NCBI GenBank assembly: GCA_964435115.1
Contig: CAYSYM010000037.1
Location: 1 to 37,745, forward strand
Length of the DNA stretch: 37,745 nucleotides
Reading direction: 5' to 3'
Source: CAYSYM01 sp964435115
Lineage (GTDB): Bacteria; Chloroflexota; UBA6077; CF-72
Below the pieces are notes generated by a model that did not search any database, was not told where the DNA came from, and was given only the letters and a program-made list of their open reading frames with translations. Both the position numbers and the translations under genes were made by a program. Position 1 is the stretch's first letter; each line of letters starts with the position of its first letter. Positions 30,988-37,745 of the stretch are shown in pieces.

Positions 30988-33875
30988 GACTGGATCCCAC
31001 GCGTTTCGATGAATGGTTCCGCGCCCTCAATGGTCTGGCCGACGGCCAGGGTCCGTTCCCGTGGCAGCGCAGGCTGTTCCGCGAGTGGCTCTGCCCCGCC
31101 GACGAGAAGCGAGCAGGCTGGCCATCTCTCGTTCAGCTCCCGACCGCCAGCGGGAAGACCGCCCTCATTGACCTGGCCGTGCTCGCGCTCGCCGCCGGCT
31201 CGCCGTGCGCCCGCCGCCGGATCGCCTTCGTGGTCGACCGCCGGGTGGTGGTCGACGAAGCGGCCTTGCGGGCCGCGACTATTGCCAGACGCCTGCGTGA
31301 CGCACGGGGTTCCGGCACCGACCCGCTGTACGCGGTCGCCCAGTCCTTGATGTCGCTGGGAGGCGACGAGCCGCTGATCGTCGCCACGCTCCGCGGCGGC
31401 ATCCCCGGCGATGACGGGTGGGCAAGGTCGCCGGCGCAGCCGGCGGTGATCCTCTCCACGGTCGACCAGGTCGGATCGGGCCTCCTGTTCCGGGCGTATG
31501 GCGGCCATGGGCCTCGGTCCTGGCCGATCCATGCCGGGCTGCTCGGCTGTGACACCTTGCTCATCATTGACGAGGCGCACTGCGCGACCCCGTTCTGCCA
31601 GACAGCCCGAGCGATCACAGACCGCTGGCAGGGATTCGCCAAGCAACCGGTCGGCAGGAAGCTGGCTCTCATGCGCATGTCGGCCACGCCGGGAGAAACA
31701 CCCGACTTCGCGCTGGACGAGGCGGACCGGCAAGACGAGACCCTGGTCCGACGACTTCGCGCCTCGAAACCGGCCGAGCTGGTGCTCGTCCAGGCGAAGA
31801 CCAACGACCATCGCGCGGAGCTCACCCGGGAGACAGCCGAGCGCGCCAAGAGTCTCATCCGATCGATGACCAGTGGCGTGCTCGGCATCGTGGTCAACCG
31901 CGTGGCCGACGCTCGCGCCATCTTCGACCGGCTGGATCTGGACGACGACAGCAAGCTGCTGCTGACAGGGCGCGTCCGCGGGTGGGAGCGCGACCACCTG
32001 CTGCAGCGCTGGCTGCCGAGGTTGAGGGCTGGGCGTCGCGAGGTGGCGGACCGTCCCCTCGCGGTGGTCGCGACCCAGTGCATCGAGGTTGGCGCCAACC
32101 TCGACTTCGACGCCCTGATCACAGAGGCCGCGCCGCTCGACGCGCTGCGGCAGCGCTTCGGCCGCCTCAACCGGCTCGGCGACCGTGAGGTCGCTCAGGC
32201 TGTGATCCTGGCGACCGAGTGCCAAGTTCAGATGGAGGAGAGCGGCGGTGCGAAGCAGGCCGATGCCATCTACGGCCACGCGCTCGCCCGCACCTGGGCC
32301 TGGCTCACGGAGCAAAGCCACGGGAAGCCTCCGCTGGTCGACTTCGGCATCGATGCCCTCGAGCCGATCCTGCCCGAGGGGGGGGAGCTGTCGAGCCTCT
32401 GCCAGGAGGTCCGCGACGCGTACCCACTGCTCCCGGTGCACATCGACCTGCTGGCTCAGACGAGTCCGCCTCCGGACCCATCGCCGGAGGTGTCCGCCTT
32501 CCTGCATGGAACCACCAGCGCCTCTCCGGACGTGACGGTGGTCTGGCGTGCCGACCTGCCGGCAGAGCGCCATGAGGTTTGGGCGGATCGGGTGGCTGTC
32601 CAGCCGCCGGTGACCGGCGAGGGGTGCCCGGTTCCCATCTGGGAGTTCGGACGCTGGCTCGCGACCGGTCCTGGACAGGTATCGAAGAACGCCGAGGACC
32701 TCGGTGACGTCGAGGGCGCCACTTCAGCCGGTGCGGTCTCCGGCCTCGGCAGGTTCGTGCTCCGCTGGCGCGGCCTCGACGAGGCGAGCGTCGTGGATGT
32801 CACACAGGTGCTCCCGGGCGACACCGTCGTCGTGCCCTCAGCCTACGGGGGGTGCGACCGTCTCGGGTGGAACCCGGCCAGCTTCGATCCTGTGGCAGAC
32901 ATTGGCGACGCGGCAGCTCACGCCGGAGGGCGGAGGCCCGTGCTGCGGCTGGCGCCCCTGGAGCTGGTACTCTGCCAGAGCGAACGCGCACTGCAGGCAG
33001 AGCAAGCCGTGCGCGAGCTGCGGAGCTGGGCGGCGGGTGAGGATGAGGCGCCAGACCCGGGAGACGCCCTGAGACGCCTGACGCTGATTGCGGATCTCCC
33101 GGAGTGGGTACGGCGCCTGACGCAGTCCCTCGCGCGCGACGCGAAGCGCCGAGCAGTGGAGGCAAGGGGCGCGTACGCGATCACCGGGCGATCCAACTCC
33201 GGCGAGGACTTCAGCACCGCCGACGACCGGTCGTCACACGGCGTCCCCGTGTCCCTGGCCGCTCACAGCGCGGGCGTCCAGGAGTACGCGAGGCGCTACG
33301 CGCAGGCCGTTGGACTACCGGAAGGAATCGTCTCGGACCTCGCTCGGGCGGGCTGGCTGCACGACGTTGGCAAGGCAGATCCCCGGTTCCAGGTGTGGCT
33401 GCATGGAGGAGATGAGGTGGCCGCGGCCCTGTCGCAGGCCCCGCTCGCGAAGTCGGGTCAGAATCCGCGCAATCGTGGCGCCATTCACCGCACCCGTGAG
33501 CGGGCTGGCTACCCACGCGGCGGCCGTCACGAGGCGCAGTCGCTGGCGTTGATCGCAGATCACCCACAACTGCGCGAGCAGGCAAACGACTGGGAACTTG
33601 TCCAGTATCTCGTCGTGAGCCACCATGGCTTCGGCCGGCCGTTCCTGCCCGTGGTTCCCGATCGGGAGCCGGTGAGGGTTGCGCTGAGCCATGGGGACCT
33701 CGAGCTCGCTCACCGCAGCGACCACGCGCTCTACGAGCTGGGCAACGGCGTGCCCGAGCGCTACTGGCGGCTGGTGCGCCGCTACGGCTGGTGGGGATTG
33801 GCGTGGCTCGAGGCCATCCTGCGGCTCGCCGATCACCGCCGATCTGAGGGCGAACAACAGAGGAAGGACGGGTGA
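30984..33875 (+). CDS. cas3: Cas3 helicase-nuclease, type I-G arrangement with C-terminal HD
   Basis: The processive nuclease-helicase recruited to destroy targeted DNA. The 963-residue protein starts with the SF2 helicase: motif I LPTASGKT (52-59), STVDQVGSG, motif II DEAH at 196-199 (LLIIDEAHCATPF), motif III MSATPG, and motif VI region LRQRFGRLNRLG. A long linker of about 350 residues follows, then the HD nuclease: SLAAHSAGVQEYARRYAQAVGL (His761), WLHDVGKADPRFQ (His793-Asp794, Lys797), RHEAQSLAL, and VVSHHGFGRPF. HD at the C-terminus is the usual order for the I-G (I-U) Cas3 and the reverse of most type I systems. All metal ligands seem present. The ATG overlaps csb2 by 4 nt, and the next gene follows after 3 nt. 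Confidence 0.92.
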   Translation: MRLDPTRFDEWFRALNGLADGQGPFPWQRRLFREWLCPADEKRAGWPSLVQLPTASGKTALIDLAVLALAAGSPCARRRIAFVVDRRVVVDEAALRAATIARRLRDARGSGTDPLYAVAQSLMSLGGDEPLIVATLRGGIPGDDGWARSPAQPAVILSTVDQVGSGLLFRAYGGHGPRSWPIHAGLLGCDTLLIIDEAHCATPFCQTARAITDRWQGFAKQPVGRKLALMRMSATPGETPDFALDEADRQDETLVRRLRASKPAELVLVQAKTNDHRAELTRETAERAKSLIRSMTSGVLGIVVNRVADARAIFDRLDLDDDSKLLLTGRVRGWERDHLLQRWLPRLRAGRREVADRPLAVVATQCIEVGANLDFDALITEAAPLDALRQRFGRLNRLGDREVAQAVILATECQVQMEESGGAKQADAIYGHALARTWAWLTEQSHGKPPLVDFGIDALEPILPEGGELSSLCQEVRDAYPLLPVHIDLLAQTSPPPDPSPEVSAFLHGTTSASPDVTVVWRADLPAERHEVWADRVAVQPPVTGEGCPVPIWEFGRWLATGPGQVSKNAEDLGDVEGATSAGAVSGLGRFVLRWRGLDEASVVDVTQVLPGDTVVVPSAYGGCDRLGWNPASFDPVADIGDAAAHAGGRRPVLRLAPLELVLCQSERALQAEQAVRELRSWAAGEDEAPDPGDALRRLTLIADLPEWVRRLTQSLARDAKRRAVEARGAYAITGRSNSGEDFSTADDRSSHGVPVSLAAHSAGVQEYARRYAQAVGLPEGIVSDLARAGWLHDVGKADPRFQVWLHGGDEVAAALSQAPLAKSGQNPRNRGAIHRTRERAGYPRGGRHEAQSLALIADHPQLREQANDWELVQYLVVSHHGFGRPFLPVVPDREPVRVALSHGDLELAHRSDHALYELGNGVPERYWRLVRRYGWWGLAWLEAILRLADHRRSEGEQQRKDG

Positions 33876-33878
33876 GCC

Positions 33879-35159
33879 ATGGTTGAGTTCGCCCTGACCG
33901 GCCCTCGTGGTGACAACCCTCTCGGGTTCCTCACCGCGCTCGGCGCGCTCGTGGCCCTCGGCGACGCCGGGTATCGCGCTGTGCTCGGATGGCAACGGCT
34001 GCGCCCGACGCTCATCGTGAGTTGCGAGTCGACCGCCACGCTGGCCGCGGTCACCGGCCAAGAAGAGGTGGTACGCGTGCTCCACGAGACGCTTGGACGA
34101 TCGCCCGGAGAGGGCGCGAGCGAGACGGAGTCAGCCCGGAAGGCGATGGAGGAGGCGAAGAGGGCTCTGAAGAAGCGGACGGAGGAGATCAAGAGGCGGA
34201 AGCTCGCTCGCGACGCCGCTCGAGACGCTCGCCGTCTTGAGCTGGAGCCACTGCGGCAGGAGGTGGAACAGCGCACGCGCGATTTCAAGACGCTCCTCGC
34301 CAGAACCGCGCCCGACCCGAGCGTCACGTTGGGGAAGAACCTGACCGAGCCCAATCGCGAGCTTATCGCCCACGCCACGGACGCCTGTGAGCACACGAGC
34401 CCGCCCCAGCGGCGTTGGGTGGACCTGGTGGGCGCCTACGGAGTTGCCGATCCCGCTCGTCCCGAGGAACGGATGCTGGCCTCCCCATGGGCGCTCATCA
34501 GCGGCTCTGGACATCAGGATTTCCTCAGCAGCGTGCAATCACTGATGGTGGAATGCACACGCGACCACCTGCAGCGCGCCCTGTTCGGGCCATGGGATGC
34601 GAGCGACGAGAAGTACTCGCTGCGCCTGGAACCCCGAGAGGACCGCCGCTACGCGTTGATGGACCGCGATCCTACTGGCAGCGGGAATAAGCCGCTAACG
34701 CTGTGGGGAGCCAACCGCCTCGCGTTCGAGGTGCTGCGCCTGTTTCCCTGTCTCCCCGCACGCGACGGGATGGCCGTGCTGGCATGGCGAGCGAGTAACG
34801 CCAGTTGGCAAGTCGACTGTTCTCTCCGGTGGCCGCTGTGGGATGAGCCGGTGAGCGCCGAGGTGGTGCGATCGCTGCTAGGACTTCCGGACATCTGGCT
34901 TGATAGAGAGGCCGCAGCTCGACTCCGGCTGCGAGGGCTCGGAATCCGCACGGTCATGGAGTCGCGGCGGATCGCCGTGGGCGAAGGTGCGAACAGGAAG
35001 TACAACGTCACGCCAGCAGCGCCGGTGTGGGTCGTGGAAGACGTTGCTCATCTCGTTCCGCACGTGGAAGAGTACAACGTCACGCCAGCAGCGCCGGTGT
35101 GGGTCGACTCAGCACCTGGGGCGAGGTTCGAGCCGCGCGAGCCGGGCGGGCCAGCATGA
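33879..35159 (+). CDS. Csb3/Cas8u2-like large subunit of type I-G
   Basis: A 426-residue protein in the position of the Cas8-type subunit. The opening FALTGPRGDNPLGFLTALGALVALGDAGY resembles the Csb3 (Cas8u2) N-terminus. Residues about 88-145 are a highly charged helical stretch (KAMEEAKRALKKRTEEIKRR, then ARDAARDARRLELEPLRQEV), likely a coiled coil. The middle has RMLASPWALISGSGHQDFLSSVQSLM and RRYALMDRDPTGSGNKPL, as in this family. The last 55 residues contain YNVTPAAPVWV twice, 24 residues apart, from a 72-bp tandem duplication. It would be expected to recognise the PAM and hold the non-target strand. Ribosome-binding site AGGAAGG precedes the ATG. The family call is moderate because Cas8 proteins diverge fast. 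Confidence 0.68.
   Translation: MVEFALTGPRGDNPLGFLTALGALVALGDAGYRAVLGWQRLRPTLIVSCESTATLAAVTGQEEVVRVLHETLGRSPGEGASETESARKAMEEAKRALKKRTEEIKRRKLARDAARDARRLELEPLRQEVEQRTRDFKTLLARTAPDPSVTLGKNLTEPNRELIAHATDACEHTSPPQRRWVDLVGAYGVADPARPEERMLASPWALISGSGHQDFLSSVQSLMVECTRDHLQRALFGPWDASDEKYSLRLEPREDRRYALMDRDPTGSGNKPLTLWGANRLAFEVLRLFPCLPARDGMAVLAWRASNASWQVDCSLRWPLWDEPVSAEVVRSLLGLPDIWLDREAAARLRLRGLGIRTVMESRRIAVGEGANRKYNVTPAAPVWVVEDVAHLVPHVEEYNVTPAAPVWVDSAPGARFEPREPGGPA
34999..35106 (+). repeat. In-frame 72-bp tandem duplication in the Csb3-like gene
   Basis: Two identical 36-bp blocks at 34999-35034 and 35071-35106 (each beginning AGTACAACGTCACGCC and ending GTGTGGGTCG) are 72 bp apart, so the reading frame is kept. 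The 36 bp between them (35035-35070) occur once. Confidence 0.85.
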
Positions 35160-35220
35160 GAGGGGCGCCGCTCGTGGCCGCACCCACGACCGGGCGCCAC
35201 CGCGCCGCAGGGTCAGCCTG

Positions 35221-36936
35221 ATGGCGGACGCGTTTTCTCGAGCGGGCTGCACCGCGGTTCCCGACCTCGTCCCGGCTCGGATGCTGAACGAGTTCGCCTA
35301 CTGCCCGCGGCTGGCGTACCTGGAGTGGGTGCAGGGGGAGTTCGCCGATAGCGTGGACACCGTGGAGGGCCGCTTCCAGCACCGGCGCGTGGACCAGCCC
35401 TCCGGCAGCTTGCCGGATACGCCCTCCGGTGGCAGCGGGGACGGTGCCGAAGGTGGCACGTCTGGCAGCATCCACGCCCGCTCGGTCATGCTCTCCGACG
35501 AGACCCTCGGAGCCATCGCCCGCATCGACCTGGTGGAGGGCCAGGGCACCCGGGTGACGCCAGTCGACTACAAGCACGGTCGCGCGCCGGACGTGCCAGA
35601 GGGCGCCTGGGAGCCAGAGCGCGTCCAGCTCTGCCTCCAGGGGCTGCTCCTGCGTGCCAACGGCTTCTCCTGCACGGAGGGCATGCTCTACTTCGTGGAG
35701 TCCAGGGAGCGCGTGGCCATCCCGTTCGACGACGCGCTCGTGAACCGGACCACGGCGCTCCTCCAGGACCTGCGCCGGATGGCCGCCGATGGGCAGATCC
35801 CGCCGCCACTGGTGGACAGCCCGAAGTGCCCGCGCTGCTCCCTGGTGGGCATCTGTCTGCCCGACGAGGTCAACCGGCTGTCCGCGCCGGACCCGCCAAC
35901 GCAGCGGGGCAGCCTGCGCCGCCTGGTTCCCGGCCGCGACGACGCGCTCCCGCTCTACGTGCAGACGCAGGGAGCTGCCGTCGGCAAGTCGAGCGACGTG
36001 CTTGAGATCAAGCTGAAGGGCGAGGCGCTGCAGACGGCGCGCCTGCTAGAGGTCTCCCACCTGGCGGTGTACGGGAACGTCCAGGTCACCAGCCAGGCCC
36101 TGCGCGAGCTGTGCGCCCGCAACATCCCCGTGTGCTACTTCTCGTACGGCGGGTGGTTCCAGGGCATCACCACGGGGATGGCGCACAAGAACGTGGAGCT
36201 GCGCTGCCGCCAGTACGCGGCCGCCATGGCGCCGGAGGCTGCTCTGCCCATCGCCCAGCGCATGATCTTCGGCAAGATCCAGAACTGCCGCACGCTGCTC
36301 CGTCGCAACCACCGGGAGCCGCCGCCCGGCGTGGTGGCCGAGCTGCACCGGCTGGCCGGGAACGCCCGCGCGGCCGCTTCCGCCGAGACGTTGCTCGGCA
36401 TCGAAGGGGCGGCCGCGCGCTGCTACTTCGCGGAGTTCCAGGGCATGCTCAAGGCGGATTCCCTGGCGTTCGACTTCCGCAGCCGGAATCGCCGCCCACC
36501 CACCGACCCTGTGAACGCGGTCCTCTCCTTCCTGTACGCGATGCTCATCAAGCAGGCGATGGTGACTGCCCTGGCCGTTGGTTTCGATCCTTACCTTGGC
36601 TTCTACCACCAGCCGAAGTACGGCAAACCGGCGCTGGCGCTGGACCTGGCCGAGGAGTTCAGGCCCATCGTGGCCGACTCGGTGGGCATCTGGCTCATCA
36701 ACAACGGGGAGATTGGCCGCCAGCACTTCATCAGTCGTGCGGGAGCCCTGGCTCTCACGCCGAGCGGTCGCCGCAAGGTCATCGAAGCGTACGAGCGCCG
36801 GCTGGACACCCTGATCACGCACCCACTGTTCGGGTACGCCGTCAGCTACCGCCGGGTCATGGAGATCCAGGCCCGGCTGCTGGCCCGATACCTGCTGGGC
36901 GAGCTGTCTGCGTATCCGGTCTTCAGGACCCGGTAG
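35221..36936 (+). CDS. cas4-cas1: Cas4-Cas1 fusion, CRISPR adaptation
   Basis: A 571-residue fusion typical of type I-G. Residues 1-215 form Cas4, a RecB-like nuclease that trims and PAM-selects prespacers: LVPARMLNEFAYCPRLAYLEW with Cys28, GAIARIDLVEG (Asp103), VTPVDYKHG (Asp116, Lys118), and the iron-sulfur cysteines Cys203, Cys206 and Cys212 in CPRCSLVGIC. A Gly/Ser-rich insertion interrupts Cas4 at about 59-83. Residues about 240-571 are Cas1, the integrase: VSHLAVYGNVQVTSQALREL, catalytic Glu395 in LLGIEGAAARCYF, His463 in GFYHQPKYGKP, and Asp475 in ALDLAEEFRP. All four cluster cysteines and the Cas1 triad are present, so adaptation should work. It starts 61 nt after the Csb3-like gene with a weak ribosome-binding site, and cas2 follows after 2 nt. 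Confidence 0.95.
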   Translation: MADAFSRAGCTAVPDLVPARMLNEFAYCPRLAYLEWVQGEFADSVDTVEGRFQHRRVDQPSGSLPDTPSGGSGDGAEGGTSGSIHARSVMLSDETLGAIARIDLVEGQGTRVTPVDYKHGRAPDVPEGAWEPERVQLCLQGLLLRANGFSCTEGMLYFVESRERVAIPFDDALVNRTTALLQDLRRMAADGQIPPPLVDSPKCPRCSLVGICLPDEVNRLSAPDPPTQRGSLRRLVPGRDDALPLYVQTQGAAVGKSSDVLEIKLKGEALQTARLLEVSHLAVYGNVQVTSQALRELCARNIPVCYFSYGGWFQGITTGMAHKNVELRCRQYAAAMAPEAALPIAQRMIFGKIQNCRTLLRRNHREPPPGVVAELHRLAGNARAAASAETLLGIEGAAARCYFAEFQGMLKADSLAFDFRSRNRRPPTDPVNAVLSFLYAMLIKQAMVTALAVGFDPYLGFYHQPKYGKPALALDLAEEFRPIVADSVGIWLINNGEIGRQHFISRAGALALTPSGRRKVIEAYERRLDTLITHPLFGYAVSYRRVMEIQARLLARYLLGELSAYPVFRTR

Positions 36937-36938
36937 CC

Positions 36939-37229
36939 ATGCGCCACCGCTACGTGGTCTGCTACGATGTAGCGGACCCCCAGCGCCTGGTACGCACGCA
37001 CAAGAAGATGAAGGGATTCGGCCAGCCGGTCCAGTACTCGGTCTTCGTGTGCGATCTCTCGCCCAGCGCGCGCGTGCGGCTTGAGCAGGTGTTGACCGAG
37101 GTGCTGAACCTCAAGGAGGACCGCGTCCTGATCGTGGACACCGGGCCCACGGACGGACGAGGCCAGGACTGCTTTACCATACTGGGCAGGTCCACGACGC
37201 TGCCGAGCCGGGGCCCTGTCGTCGTGTAA
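36939..37229 (+). CDS. cas2: CRISPR-associated protein Cas2
   Basis: A 96-residue Cas2, the dimeric bridge between two Cas1 dimers during spacer integration. The ferredoxin-like N-terminus MRHRYVVCYDVADPQRLVR has Asp10 at the end of the first strand, followed by KMKGFGQPVQYSVFVCDLS, and LKEDRVLIVDTGPTD near the end. The length and motifs are normal; about 15 extra residues at the C-terminus are not conserved. It is the last gene of the operon. A CTGCGCC-A-GGCGCAG palindrome begins 2 nt after the stop. Confidence 0.95.
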   Translation: MRHRYVVCYDVADPQRLVRTHKKMKGFGQPVQYSVFVCDLSPSARVRLEQVLTEVLNLKEDRVLIVDTGPTDGRGQDCFTILGRSTTLPSRGPVVV

Positions 37230-37426
37230 CCTGCGCCAGGCGCAGTCCGAGCCAGCGCGAGAGGTGCGGGTGTGAGGCGGCCAAGGCGCACCGCTCGCAG
37301 CTCCGGACGTGGGGAGAACGCTTTCCCCACGCGCCAGGGCCGCGGTTGCAGCTCGACCGGCCGCGCGTCCGGACCGAAATCCACCCGAGAGGAGCGAAAT
37401 ACGCGCGGAGCTCGGCCCCAGGAGCC
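37230..37426 (+). promoter_or_regulatory. CRISPR leader with two inverted repeats
   Basis: The 197 nt between cas2 and the first repeat form the leader, given the array orientation. It holds the palindrome CTGCGCC-A-GGCGCAG (37231-37245), a possible operon terminator, and a perfect inverted repeat CGTGGGGA / TCCCCACG (37308-37315 and 37324-37331, 8-nt loop) that may mark a protein site. It is GC-rich, unlike the AT-rich leaders of many systems, and no clear promoter hexamers were found near 37380-37410. Confidence 0.55.
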
Positions 37427-37682
37427 GTTTCCATGGCTGAAAAGCCATGGCCCCATTGAAGCTGAATGGCTTCGGCATACCAGCCAACAACGTGTACGTG
37501 TTTCCATGGCTGAAAAGCCATGGCCCCATTGAAGCCGCTTCGCGGAATCGTACGGCCAAGACCCGGTGGCTAGTTTCCATGGCTGAAAAGCCATGGCCCC
37601 ATTGAAGCGAGACGGCGAGCGGCCAGGCACTGGTGCTGAACCTCGGGTTTCCATGGCTGAAAAGCCATGGCCCCATTGAAGC
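37427..37682 (+). CRISPR. CRISPR array, four 36-nt repeats, three full spacers
   Basis: Identical repeats at 37427-37462, 37500-37535, 37573-37608 and 37647-37682. Each starts GTTT, contains the stem CCATGGCT / AGCCATGG closed by a GAAA tetraloop, and ends CCCCATTGAAGC, so the crRNA 5' handle would be ATTGAAGC. Spacers are 37, 37 and 38 nt (37463-37499, 37536-37572, 37609-37646) and unrelated to each other. The handle-like 3' end and the position after cas2 put the leader on the left and the newest spacer first. There is no mutation in any repeat, including the fourth, so the fourth is probably not the natural distal end. The only sequence following in register is 8 nt, after which a different element starts. 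Confidence 0.97.
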
Positions 37683-37690
37683 CCGGCGGT

Positions 37691-37745
37691 TGTCAATGGC
37701 CACGAGGAAGTCCCCACCGGTGGCCAGGGAAGAGTCCCCACCCCA
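37691..37745. mobile_element. Probable left end of an IS21-type insertion sequence
   Basis: Directly after 8 nt of would-be spacer 4 the sequence begins TGTCAATGGCC and carries AGTCCCCACC at 37709-37718 and again at 37733-37742 (24-bp period), plus the palindrome CCACCGGTGG. Terminal TG and repeated GTCCCCACC blocks resemble the multiple transposase-binding sites at IS21-family ends. No transposase is visible because the window ends, so this is a hypothesis. Confidence 0.4.

Noticed and set aside
34999..35106. A small CRISPR-like array in the Csb3-like gene
   Set aside because: There are only two copies, they keep the reading frame, and they bear no relation to the real CRISPR repeat; tandem duplication explains them.
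36962..37741. A 259-residue minus-strand open frame with repeated LQWGHGFSAMET segments, and sister frames with SMGPWLFSHGN or FNGAMAFQPWK
   Set aside because: The repeats are translations of the CRISPR repeat; the frame also runs antisense through cas2. Such peptides are well-known artefacts of array translation.

Overview
The window is a high-GC bacterial chromosome segment. Gene content and style suggest a deep-branching Gram-positive-like lineage, most plausibly Chloroflexota (Thermomicrobia-like); this is an inference, as there is no rRNA or species marker. Supporting points are the very GC-rich third positions, many GTG/TTG starts, several starts lying only 6-9 nt after a -10-like hexamer (leaderless-type transcripts), and a MurE whose amino-acid selector motif is not the diaminopimelate type. 

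Region 1 (1-7.8 kb) is housekeeping: a 3'-truncated uvrC on the minus strand, divergent from murE; a membrane protein with an HPD-less J-like domain; thrB-lysC (aspartate pathway); a LysM membrane protein; tRNA-Thr(CGT); and a small zinc-ribbon/RGG protein on the minus strand. Region 2 (8.3-17.8 kb) is acyl-CoA and uptake metabolism: two adjacent crotonase-fold enzymes, a FadR-type GntR regulator, a cytosolic molybdopterin oxidoreductase of the sulfite-oxidase family, an SDR, a peptide-type ABC importer (binding lipoprotein and two permeases, no ATPases here), and a class III CoA transferase. Region 3 (17.7-26.7 kb) combines lipoylation and molybdenum-cofactor synthesis: on the minus strand YbaK-like deacylase, moeA, a second moeA fused to a periplasmic-binding-like domain, lpd, lipB; on the plus strand a degenerate M3-peptidase homologue, moaC and mog, with overlapping stop/start codons. 

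Region 4 (26.8-37.7 kb) is a defence island: an XRE regulator and an ImmA/IrrE-type metallopeptidase, followed by a complete-looking type I-G (formerly I-U) CRISPR-Cas operon in the order cas7(csb1), cas5-cas6(csb2), cas3 with a C-terminal HD domain, a Csb3/Cas8u2-like subunit, a cas4-cas1 fusion and cas2, then a leader and four 36-nt repeats with three spacers. 

The main observation is that the CRISPR system looks damaged at several points. cas7 has an in-frame TGA at codon 204 with the same reading frame continuing on both sides. The Csb3-like gene carries a 72-bp in-frame tandem duplication. The array breaks off 8 nt into spacer 4, where sequence resembling an IS21-family end begins. Adaptation genes and Cas3 look intact, so the locus may acquire spacers but be unable to interfere unless the stop is an assembly error or is suppressed. 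Other points of note are the M3-peptidase homologue that has lost all three HExxH residues, the J-like protein without HPD, and the repeated leaderless promoter architecture.
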